Shown: in pieces, positions 10,925 through 21,915 of the stretch
Numbering within the stretch: the stretch's first letter is position 1
Layout of the letters: each line of letters begins with the position of its first letter
Notes under the pieces: model-generated
What the model saw: the letters and a program-made list of their open reading frames with translations, nothing else
Database searches by the model: none
What the model was told of the DNA's origin: nothing
Translations under genes and position numbers: made by a program
Source: Papaver somniferum
Taxonomy: Eukaryota > Streptophyta > Magnoliopsida > Ranunculales > Papaveraceae
Assembly: GCF_003573695.1 (NCBI RefSeq)
Contig: NC_039358.1
Location: forward strand, 16,616,637-16,680,636
Length of the DNA stretch: 64,000 nucleotides
Direction of reading: 5' to 3'

Positions 10925-12609
10925 CTATCAAAGGATAAATTTGTCTCCCACATAAAAACCCTAGGTTTTGTTCCGCTTTAAGATACAAAATCAAGGTGAA
11001 CAAGAACAATTTGATAATCTGGTCTTATATTCCCGAAGAATCCTTCTTGACTACACAAGCGGTTTGTCTAGGAATCAAAAACAGTGATACGAAGATGTTT
11101 GTGACTTCTTTATCTTGCCTATCGGAGAACTCTCACGATCTCAAGACAATCAATAGATTGTACTCGTACGATAGAAGATGCAAGATCAGATCACGCAACT
11201 ACGATAAATCTAGTATCGGTATGGCTTCACAATCCCAATGAAGTCTTTAAGTAGTTAACCTGGTTTTAGAGAATAAAACCAAAGGTTAAAGGAGAATCGA
11301 CTCTAGCGAGCGCACTAGTATCACACAGACGTGTGGGGATTAGTTTTGCACAATGCTAGATGTCTCCTTTATATAGCCTTCAAATCAGGGTTTTGACTTA
11401 GTTACAAAGCAATCCATATTCACCGTTAGATGCAAACTTGATTTAGATTTAAGCTAATATTTCTCAACCGTTATATCGAAAACTTAGCTTGTCACACACA
11501 CTTGGGTAGACGTTTACTGGGTTTGTGAAAACCGTGCCCAAACGTGTACGTGTATGTTGGTTCAACATAGTAACTCAAAAGGTTAACCATATGAGTAATT
11601 CATATTAACCTAGTTCTTCTTCACCATAACTAGTTTAATTGACTCAAATGAATTAGTTAGAGAGTTGTTCAATTACTATGAGATCTTATGTAACTACACA
11701 AGACACAATTGAAACAAAGATGATTCGATTCGATGAATCGGCTCATGAACTTTATAGCCACGGTTTGTATAAAGCATTCCTTAGTAATTTAAGTTTAGAG
11801 CACATCTTTAGATCATAACCACTTAAGTTCACAAACAAGTTCGCGGACTTAAGGCAACGGGCAGATTTTTCCAAACTCAGCAGAAAATATCGGCAAAGAG
11901 ACTTTCGCCAGTTCGCAGACTAAAAACGCAAACGAGTTTTTGGAAAATCCCAGCAGAAATTCTCGACAAGAGGACTTCCGTCAGTTCACGGACTTGACAA
12001 AGCCAATTCCTCCGGTTTCTCTCAATCAACAAAGTTCGAAAACTTCGGATTAAGGAATACATGGTTATGTAATCTAAACTCTCATTCCAATCATTGAGAC
12101 ATTCTCAGAGGACGTTATATAGCCGTTATTCACAGACCGTTTCACGTCAGAGAAATTCTCAAAGTAATTGAAAACTTTTGATGACTTTCGTCACTAGGTG
12201 AAGATAAACTTGATCAAAGCGAAACACTTTACCAACATACGATTTCGAGAAAAAGATAAGTAGTGAATACTCAGCTCGAAGTGTCAAATGTGTATGATCC
12301 AGTCTATATAGCATACAACTTTTTGTCCCATAAGAAGTAGGAGATAGAATAGATAAACTTTTGAGTGATAGATAAGTTCAAGTCTCCACATACCTTTTTG
12401 TTGATGAAGTTCCACGGTTCCTTGAGTAGATCTTCGTCGTTGTATGATGAATCGTCATGAAGTCCTTGAGCTCAACTACACTTTTCTATCCTAGTCTGAG
12501 ACTTAGCTATAATAGACTAGAAATCAAGACTCGTAGTTTTGATCACTAACATTGACAAACATGCTTGATATAACAAGCATGCGAGGTCGACCGAGCTATG
12601 CTCTAACAG
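10925..12609 (-). mobile_element. Inverted SIRE-type Copia LTR, 5' part only
   Basis: The minus strand starts TGTTAGAGCATAGCTCGG at 12609 and follows the LTR family seen at 15399-17749, 21916-24380 and 24473-26820 down to 10925, where the Ty3 element interrupts it. The missing LTR part should be left of the window. The junction at 12609/12610 continues into the middle of a plus-strand LTR of the same family, so this is an inverted insertion. The five bases after it, GAAGT, are the expected target duplication. ORFs such as 10996-11241 (plus) have no recognisable product. Confidence 0.75.
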
Positions 12610-13156
12610 AAGTCACTTTTCATTTATGTGTAACAAGCTAAGTTCGATCTAACGGTTGAAAGATATTAGCTTGAGTCTAATCAGGTTTTCATCTAACGAT
12701 GAATATTGAATGCTTTGTTACCAAGGTAACATTGATTGCAAACCCTGATTTGAAGACTATAGAAAGGAGAACTTTATTAATTGGGAAACCTAATCCACAT
12801 ACCTCTTGTGTGATACTAGTTGCAACTAGAGTCGATTCTCCTTTAACCTTAGGTTTTTTCCAAAACCCTGTAGGTTAACGACTTGAAGACTTCATTGGGA
12901 TTGTGAAGCCAGACCCAACTATTTTCTCTGTAGTTGCGCGTTCTGATCTTGATGTTTTCTATCGTGATTTAGTACTATCTTCTCTAAGATTTGCTCGAGA
13001 TTTAATCTCCGATAGGCAAGATAAAAAGTAGTCACAAACATCTTCCTCTCATCGTTTGTGATTCCACAATATCTTGTTTCGCTACCATACGATTAAGATT
13101 ATTGTGAGGTGATTGATATTTCTAGGTTGTTCTTCGGGAATATAAGTCTGGTATAT

Positions 13157-15158
13157 TGATAAGCACGTATGTGCTATATTTTATACCCATATTTATATTA
13201 GTTAGGACTCGATAATTTGGCTAATGACACTATTATAGTGCATTTGTAGAAAATACAAGCGAATCAGATCATCCGGGAAATAATCGGCTAAAGAGACTTT
13301 CTTATCGGCTTTTGGACGTTGTCTTCGACATCACAGTTCGAATGGCTTATACTTCCCTGCTACTGAAGGCATCAAAGTGTTGCATATCATTTATACATTC
13401 TCTGCTTGAAAATTAAACAACAGAACAAAGAATTCTCATAGGCACCTACCTGAAGGCCCATTAATGGGTAAATGAACGTGGCACATATCTCAACAACGTT
13501 TTGTGCGTCTTCTCTGTTCGCATCTAAAGAGAAGATTCTCGAGCAGCACCTATCATTCCTATCAAACCAGAAGGAATTTACATTTCTTCTCTTGAAGCAG
13601 CCACTGTGAAACTGAGATGTGGATTTCAGGGGTTTGTTGTCGTCTGATTTTGTCCGAGCTGCTAGAGTTCTTGGTCTGAACCGAGATGGAAACATTTCTA
13701 TTGGCTTGTTTGATTATGTTGCGAAGGTGGATAAACCGGTGGTGCTGTAGCCGGAGGTGAAGCAGGTTCTGATGGAGATCGAATTTGGTGGCCATGTATA
13801 CATGAATGATGACGAGAATGTTAGGCTGAATTGATTTAATGCAGAGGCGACTTTCTATCTCCCAGCGATATTGGAGTTCGGAGATTTTCATGGGTTCTGG
13901 CAGTATATTGTGTACGGGGGAGATGTTGTTTTTGTGTGGTTACTGAGAAGTGGATGGAAAGAGAATGGTGTCTGTGCTACAGCTGGAGATGTTTTCTGCC
14001 AGGGGAAGAACAGATGAATTTCTGTGGTTCGATGGCTGTGTTGTTGGAGAAGAGTTAAGTTTTGCTATGGACTAAGTTTCGATCTAAATGGAGGTTAATA
14101 AGAAGGGGTTGAAGGTGTTTCCGAGAGTGGGTCTTCATACGTCAAGCTATTGCAATCAGTGGTGGTGTTTGCTGATGCCTCGAATGAGTCTGGTTGGTTC
14201 AGAAAATGGGTATTGATGTTGTACCGAGTCTGAATAGAAAGGGAATGTTGAATGGTGGTGCTGTACGCGTCTGCTGGGGCTATGGCCTGAAATTGGGTTA
14301 CGTTGAGAGTTCTCAGTGGAATAGCAGCGAAGATGGAAGATGGTTGATCACCGATATGGACAGGGAAGCTGGTGTTGTGGCCGAGAACAAGAAAGGTGTT
14401 GTACTCGGATATATGATGGAATGGTCATACTTCGGCAAAGAACGGGACCGTTTTATGGAGAAAACTACTTTGAGCATTAGATTCATTGAAATTAAATTAT
14501 TTTGGTATTAGTCTATGAAAATGCATCTTGAAGTCTATAATTATGTTTATCGATTTTATTAGAATATGAGTTATTGTACACCGGCTTTGTATGATACATT
14601 AGCCTCTATTCATTAATTCATATAGTTTGCAATTGTATTTGTTAGTATTTGATAATTCATGCTTAGGTTAAATCTTTTGATGGGTTATGCTTAGACGAAG
14701 CAAATAATAATTGTGAATCTATAAATTATGTTTTCGATAATTTCCTCGTCATTATAATTTGATAGGTCATGCTTAGATAATTTGATGGGCTATTCTTAGG
14801 AGATGCGAGTTTATGATCAAAAACATATATCAATAATAGGTGTTGCAATAGAACAAATAGGTATACATAAATTTGGATTTGAATTCTTTTCGGTGCGAAA
14901 TATAAATAGTAGTGGAATCCATAGACCCTGGTTATCGTTTCTCTTATTATATTTTAATTATTTTTCTTTTACTTTCGTTCATTTTAAATCCTTAATTCTA
15001 AAAATCACAAAAACATCATTTCTGGTTAGTCGATTAGGGATATTGGTTACGGTATTTCCACCGCTCCCTGTGGGTTCGACCCGTACTTGCCTCTGTCTAC
15101 TAGTTAGACACCGTGCGATTGTGGTTTATACATATAGGGTTTTCCCGAAATCCCATCA
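13157..15158 (+). mobile_element. Ty3-type solo LTR, 2,002 bp
   Basis: It starts TGATAAGCACGTATGTGC and ends AATCCCATCA, between direct repeats TATAT (13152-13156 and 15159-15163). Removing it joins the two halves of the surrounding Copia LTR without gap. The start and the segment TGTGGGTTCGACCCG near its end (about 15068) are typical of plant Ty3 LTRs. Open frames of about 100 codons on both strands (13387-13695 and 13562-13891 minus, 14194-14511 plus) lie in its middle; I recognise none of them. Confidence 0.85.
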
Positions 15159-15398
15159 TATATCAATTAGTTCCTGTTCACCTTGATCTATCAAAAGACG
15201 GAACAAAACTCATAGGCTTATCTGTCCGAGACAGATTTATCTATTCAATAGACTTTTCTCTGTGTGAGACAGATTGGTTTATCAAGTCTTCGACTTTGGG
15301 TCGTAGCAACTCTTAGTTGCGGATGAGATCAGCTAAGGGAATCAAGTGCATAGAGTCCTACTGGGATTCAGCGACGTAAGGAGCGCAACTGTACCTTG

Positions 15399-17749
15399 TG
15401 TTAGAGCACTGCTCGGTCAAACTCGCATGCGTTGCTATCTCAAGCATGTTTGTCAATGTTAGTGATCAAAACTATAAGTCTTGATTTCTAGTCTCTTATA
15501 GCTAAGTCTCAGACTAGGATATTAAGTGTGGTTGAGCTCAAGGACTACATGGCGATTCATCATACAAGTAGAAGATCTACTCAAGGAACCGGTGCAACTT
15601 CTCGACAAAAAGGTATGTGGAGACTTGAACTTATATGTCACTCAAAAGTCTATCTATTCTATCTCATACTCTTTGAGACAAAAGTCGTATGTTATATATA
15701 TAGACTAGATCATACGCATTTGGTATTTCGAGCCGAGTATACTTCGCCTATCTATATATCAAAATATGTGTTAGTAAGATTTTCGCTTCGACCAAGTTTA
15801 TCTTTACCTAGTGACGAAAGTCATGAATGTTTCAATCACTTTGAAAATTGTTTTGACGAAAAATGAGAGTTTAGGTTACATAACCAATGGATTCCTTGAA
15901 CCGAAGTTTTAGAACTTTGTTGATCAAGAGAACCGGAAGTATGGCAAGTGCCAAGTCCACGAACTCAGTCCGCGAACTGCCGAAGTTCTCAAACCCGATA
16001 ATTTCTGCTGGAGTTGACAAACTACTTGTGTGAGCCAAGTCCGCGAACCCAGTCCGCGAAACGGCGTAGTTCTCGAACTCGAGAATTTCTGCTGGAGTTT
16101 CTAAACTCTGTCCTGTGTCTTAAGTCCGCGAACCTAGTCTGCGAACTTGAGAAGGTTATATATCTAAAAATGATTTCTGAACTTAATCTTGAAAGACTAA
16201 GGAATGCTTTTGGAAACCGTGGCTATTAAAGTTCATGAACCGATTTGAGTGAATCAAATCATCTTTGCTTCAACTGTGTCTTGTGTAGTTACAATAGATT
16301 TCCTTGCAATTGAACAACTCTCTTAACTAGTTTATTTGAGTCAATTGAACTAGTTATGGTGAAGAAGAACATGGTTGGTATGAAACGATGTATGGTTAAC
16401 CTCTTTGGGTAAACTATTGATGAACCAACAATGTACACGTTTGGGTGTGGTTAACAAACCTAGAAGCGTACAGTCATTTGTGTATGACAAGCAAAGTTTT
16501 CGATATAACGGTTGAGAAATATTAGCTTGAATCTAAATCAGGTTTTCATCTAACGGTGAATATTGATTGCTTTGTAACTAAGGAAAAACCCTGATTTGAA
16601 AGGCTATATAAAGGAGACATTTAGCATTGAGAAAATTAATCCCCACACGTCCGTGTGATACTAGTTTCTCTGCTAGAGTCTTTTCTCCTTTAACCTTTGG
16701 TTTTCTTCTTCTAAAACCAGGTTAACGACTTAAAGACTTCATTGGGATTGTGAAGCCAAACCGATACTACTTTTATTGTAGTTGTGTGATATGATCTTGC
16801 ATCTTCTATCGTAACAGTACAATCATATTGATTGGCTTGAGATCATGATAGTTCTCCGATAGGCAAGATATAATAAGTAATCACAAACACCTTCATCTCA
16901 TCGTTTGTGATTCCACGACATCTTGTTTCGCTACCATACGATTAAGATTGTTGTGAGGTGATTGATTAATCTAGGCTGTTCTTCGGGAATATAAGACCGG
17001 ATTATCAATTGGTTCATGTTCACCTTGATTATTATCAAAAGACGGAACAAAAACTTTTAGGGTTTTTTTGTGGGAGACAGATTGATCCTTTGATAGACTT
17101 ATCTGTGTGAGACAGATTTGTTTATTGTTAAAGCCTGCGATTTTGGGTGGTATCAACTCTTAGTTGTGGGTGAGATCAGCTAAGGGAATCAAGTGCGCAG
17201 TATCCTGCTGGGATCAGAGGCGTAGGGAGTACAACTGTACCTTGGATCAGTCGGATTGGGGTTCAACTATAGTCCAGTCCGAAGTTAGCTTGGAGTAGGC
17301 TAGTGTCTGTAACGGCTTAATACAGTATGTATTCAATCTGGACTAGGTCCGGGGTTTTTCTGCATTTGCGGTTTCCTCGTTAACAAAATTCTGGTGTCTG
17401 TGTTATTTCTATTTCCGCATTATATTTGTTTATATAATTGAAATAATACAGGTTGTGCGTTTGAATCAATCAATTGGAAATCTGACCTTTGGTTGTTGAT
17501 TGATATTGATTGATCCTTGGACATTGGTCTTTGGTACCGTCCAAGTTATTTCTTGTGTTTGATTATAGACTCGCTGATTTCTATTAGCTTGAGTGAATCA
17601 AAACAAGAGAGAGATATTAACTCCTTGAGATACTTTTACCTAGATTGAGTCTGACTGTCTAGTTGATTCTCTAGAAAGTGTTTCGGAATTAGTCCATACA
17701 GATTGATAAGCGAAATATTGGGTGGTGTTGTTAGACCCCCGCTTTTTCA
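15399..17749 (+). mobile_element. SIRE-type Copia solo LTR, 2,351 bp
   Basis: It runs from TGTTAGAGCACTGCTCGGTC to GACCCCCGCTTTTTCA with direct repeats CCTTG on both sides (15394-15398 and 17750-17754). The flanks rejoin into one continuous LTR of the same family. It explains why the 5' LTR seems to end twice, at 17749 and 18266. Confidence 0.9.
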
Positions 17750-18268
17750 CCTTGATCAGTGTGAGATTGGTTAGGGCTCAATTACATTCCAGTCTGAAGT
17801 TAACTTGGAGTAGGCTAGTGTCTGTTGCGGCTTAATACAGTGTGGTGTTCAAATCTGGACTAGGTCCCGGGGTTTTTTCTGCATTTGCGGTTTCCTCGTT
17901 AACAAAATTCTGGTGTCTGTGTTATTTCTTTTACGCGTTATATTTTTTTATATAATTGAAATATCACAGGTTGTGCGTAAGTTCAATCAATTGTGAATCC
18001 AACCTTTGGTTGTTGATTAAATTGATTGACACTTGGATATTGGTTTTTGATACCGTCCAAGTTATTTCTTATATTCGATTGGGCTCTCAAATTCTTATTT
18101 GTTTGATTGCATATTGAATTGAGAAATTGAGATATAACTCTTTGATATACTTTTCTTAAGATTTAGTCTGGCTGTCTAGTTGATTCTCTTGAAAGTATAT
18201 TGGAGTTAGTCCATACATATTACTAAGCAAAATATTGGGTGCGGTTGTTAGACCCCCGCTTTTTCAAT

Positions 18269-18280
18269 TGGTATCAGAGC
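18269..18280 (+). other. Primer-binding site (tRNA-iMet type)
   Basis: TGGTATCAGAGC follows the LTR end (TTTTTCA, 18266) by two bases. It is the standard plant Copia primer site, complementary to initiator methionine tRNA. Confidence 0.9.
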
Positions 18281-18332
18281 ATGCAAACACGTTTAAGACC
18301 TCATAAGTCTGTGTTTGTAGCGATCTAACTCT

Positions 18333-19400
18333 ATGGACAGTAGTGTTATCTCTGACAACGCAACACCAGTTCAGAAGCTCTTTTGTTTGGTTCAAAGTCT
18401 TGAGTCTCCTGAGAAACCTCTCATATCTTCTCCATTAACTAAAACTGTGTTCAACTGGGAAAAATGCCTAGATGAACAGTTGGATGATCTTTCAAATGAA
18501 AGTGATTCAAAAGGGGGGCAAGATCTTGATGAGGAAGTCTCACAATATATCAACCTTTTTAACCATCTCATAAAGAAAAAGAAGTTAACAGCCAGGAAAT
18601 TGAGAAAACTCTTTAGGGGATATGATTGTGGTTATAAACTCTTACAATCTATACTTAAAGATCGTGAAGAAGATGTGCGTTCAAAGAATTCTGAATGTGA
18701 TTATCTTCGTCGAAATCTCTTTGTGTTAAAAGAAAGATTTGCAGAAACTGAAGCAAGATATGACTCTCAAAAAAAAAATGACACTGAAATCAGCCTTCTC
18801 GCCGGAGAAAAAAAATTGGAGGATGATCTTGCTGCTGCTCCTGATAAAGTCACTGGAAGAGAATCTGAAAAGATTCAGTGCTAGCTCTATAAATTATCCA
18901 CTATCCTGGGATCATGTAAAGAACATCGTGATACATGTGGTCTGGGCTATAAAGTAATAGACGTTCCAAGTACTAGTAAGATAAATTTTGTTTGTGCTAA
19001 TGACAAGTTCCTAAGTGAAAATTTCACTGATGTCAAAATTGGAAAACCTCCTTCAGCAGCTGATGTTCCTATGAACAAAGATTGTCCACCTTCGAAAACA
19101 ACTCATATGAGAACAGTCAAAAATATTCCCTGCAACTGTTATTATTGCAGGAACAAAGGTCACCTTGAAAGGAGATTCCGTTTTCGACTGCAAAATGAAA
19201 AACTTCATAACATTCTTGTATGGATGTATAAAGAAGTAATCAAACTTACCTCTCATTTTGCTGGAGAAAAGGTCTTGTCTGCAATCAACAAAAGTGTTGT
19301 GATGAGCCAATTCTTGATTCTAAATATGACAAAGTACCTATTTACAATTGTTAAGGGAAGAATGTCATATGGACAACTGACTCTTCAAATTATTCTGTGA
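18333..19400 (+). pseudogene. SIRE-type Copia gag, deleted and broken
   Basis: Gag forms the particle and binds RNA. From ATG 18333 the frame runs 183 codons to TAG at 18882-18884, then stays open in the same frame to 19400, so one nonsense change splits a 355-codon frame. The N-terminal UBN2 part present in other SIRE gags is missing. The frame enters near the acidic DLDEEVSQYINLFNH segment that normally follows UBN2, and continues into a charged, probably coiled-coil stretch (about residues 110-170). At about residue 267 comes CYYCRNKGHLERRF, a CCHC zinc knuckle whose last Cys is lost. A following small frame (19397-19741) is basic and has no enzyme motif. Confidence 0.7.
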
Positions 19401-20249
19401 AGAGAAAAATTCATCGAAGGAAGAAGAAGAGTTCAAACTCCTTGCCTCTCACGGGAGAAAGTTTTGAATCTAAATTGTCTACTCCTAATTACATTCACAT
19501 CAATAATCGTGTCTCAGAGCTCAAGACAAGTATAAATAGACTCAAAACGCCAGCATTAAGAAGGCGAGGAAGGCGACAGTTTCAGGTATCTCTTGCCCTC
19601 CTCGTGTTAATTCTCTTTAGACTAACCCTTCAGTTTCTTCTGAAGATATTCAAGAAAGTAAAAGGGAAAATGTCAATATCATTGATGAGCAATATGCTCA
19701 TCAAAATACAACTTGACATCCCAAAAGAGCATCCTCTTTGAAACTGTGTGAGGATGCTCATAACTCTCAAGAAGTTCTTTTGTCTTGAGAAAGTGGTCTT
19801 TGTTGTATTATTTCTGTTATTTTTCTTGTTAAAATGATCATCTTACTGTTGAGCCATGCTCCATTATATTATTACATAGTGTAATATTTTTGATCAATAA
19901 CTCTTGAAAAATTCTCTTTGTTGCTTACCTTGAAAAACTCTTGTTTTCTACTCATTGACGGGTGAGTTGTTGTTCATCAACAATTATCCTATGTTCTTTT
20001 GAGCTAAGATCGTCTATCAATATGTTTAGAATTTGTCTTTGATTTTTTATCAAAACTACTTCTAAATTAGTCTCAATTTCTCTCTTGGTTTTGAACCTGG
20101 TTTGCAACCATGAGCGTACGTGCACCCGACCCTTATCGAACGTAAACGAGTAAACCTAGGGTTTCCCGATGATGCACTCATATATATGTATCATGGTTTT
20201 CTTCTTCTGATACATACATGTTCCGTAACGTCAAAAGTTCTCTGACTCT

Positions 20250-20519
20250 TTGTGGCGCACACAATGGATGGGTGCAAAAAGGAAAACAAAGTTGAACAGG
20301 GCAAGGTTATTGAGTTTCACGAGAACCATTTTTTTCATAACTTGCTATCATGTTGTTGATGATGAAAACAAACTTCCAGTTCAGATGTCATCTCAACTTG
20401 CAGGAAGTCTTCTTCTAGATTTTGAGGTCATACGTGAATAACTTGGAATTGCAACAAAGAATCTTGAATTTCTGAAAAACGAACTTGTTTATGTTCGATC
20501 TCTGGTTGCTGGTCATGTC
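20250..20519 (+). pseudogene. Possible extra ORF remnant of the Copia element
   Basis: The plus strand is open for 63 codons, meets TAA at 20439-20441, then stays open to TGA at about 20519. The second part is leucine-spaced and could be coiled coil (LEFLKNELVYVRSLVAGHV). It lies where SIRE elements carry an env-like or extra ORF after pol, but I see no membrane segment or known domain. It may be only a chance frame. Confidence 0.25.
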
Positions 20520-20829
20520 TGATGACTCTCGATTTCATTCTTCCTAGGAGTTATTTTTTGTCTTTATTATGTCTAGGAAACTTCTTATGAGAATTTTATT
20601 CTTGTGTTTTAAGAAGGATAACTAGGGTTTGGAATATCAATTATTATGAGTACACATAGCTATTTCCAACGATTTTCATCTTGCAATGTTTTTAGATTTA
20701 TTTGTTTAAATTCTAAAGCTTATTTGGAAGATGATTTTGCAGTATTAATCTTTATGGTTTTATATATTGCAACTTGTTATGGGATATGTGTGTTTACGTC
20801 CGTGAACTGTGATTGTCCTATATTTGCTC

Positions 20830-21015
20830 AAAAGTTAAGTCTATCATATGTCTTTATGCAAATACTGATAAAAGATAGAATGAACTTTTGTTAAGCCTAT
20901 TATGTCATTATACAAATATTGATGGAAGATAGGATGAATTTTTGTCTACAAATATTAAGTCTATTACATGTCTCTATGCAAATATTAATGAAAAACAGAA
21001 TGAATCTTTGAATAT
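20830..21015. repeat. Three diverged tandem units
   Basis: Units of about 60-70 bases repeat AAGTCTATNATATGTCTNTATGCAAATA, then a GATGGAAGATAGAATGAA-type line, near 20835, 20893 and 20958. They lie in the non-coding part of the Copia element. Confidence 0.6.
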
Positions 21016-21901
21016 TCCGCAGTATTGGTCTTTCCCTGATCCACACTCTTTTGTAAATACTGTGCGGCTTCGTAAGTTTTCTTATGAGAGCATTTCCGAT
21101 TAAATTAATCATGGGTTCTCTTGTGATTAATTTAGTTATGTATTTTGGATACAAATTCATGTTTCATGTGATTTGTTAATTTCCAAAGAAATCCTTCTTT
21201 TCTTGTGAAAATAAGGTCGCTCTTGTTGTTCTTTCAGGAATGACATTTTATGGGGAGAGTTATTAATTGAACTTGTGCTTAATTGCCAATCTTTGTGGGA
21301 AGTGTGGTTGTGGAATATTGTAGGAGTTTTCTTGTATCTTTATAAACTCCTTGATGAATACACTAGTTTCGGCTATGTGAAATCATCGAAACAAAGTTGA
21401 TATGTTCTCTTTTGGTCATGAAGTATCTCTATGGAAATTTCATTAGGATGCCACTAGTTTTCGTACCTTTGCCAATTTATATTGACAAAAAGGGGGGGAA
21501 AATTAATGTGTAGTTCTCACTACAAATACATATGGCTTACAGATCATTATGTAAGGAGGAGTGGTTTTCATGTGAGATGAAGTATTGACTAAGGGGGAGT
21601 GATACATATCACCATAGTATTGTTGTCAAAGTTGTGAAACAAGTGGACTTTGATGTTGTGTAATAATATTATGACATTGTATAACAATGATTGAGAGAAA
21701 CTTTTTTCTCATTGTTATAGCTACGGATCTTCAACAACTATGATGCTGAGTTGAACACGTTCAGAATCACTGGAGTACTTGGAAGTGACGAAGATTTCGA
21801 GTAATGTTGAAGAACTGAGGAAATCAAGCATTTGGATTGAGAGCTACAAAGTTTATTTATTTTGTATTCCATATGTATTGATAGATTTTTCACTAAAATT
21901 G

Positions 21902-21915
21902 ACAAAGGGGGAGAT
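21902..21915 (+). other. Polypurine tract of the Copia element
   Basis: ACAAAGGGGGAGAT abuts the 3' LTR start TGTTAGAGC at 21916. Similar G-runs (AAAAAGGGGGGG near 21488, TAAGGGGGAGTG near 21590) lie upstream. Confidence 0.8.

Noticed and set aside
15060..15085. GTGGGTTCGACCCGTA, like a tRNA T-arm
   Set aside because: No acceptor, D or anticodon arms around it; the line is a standard segment near the end of plant Ty3 LTRs.
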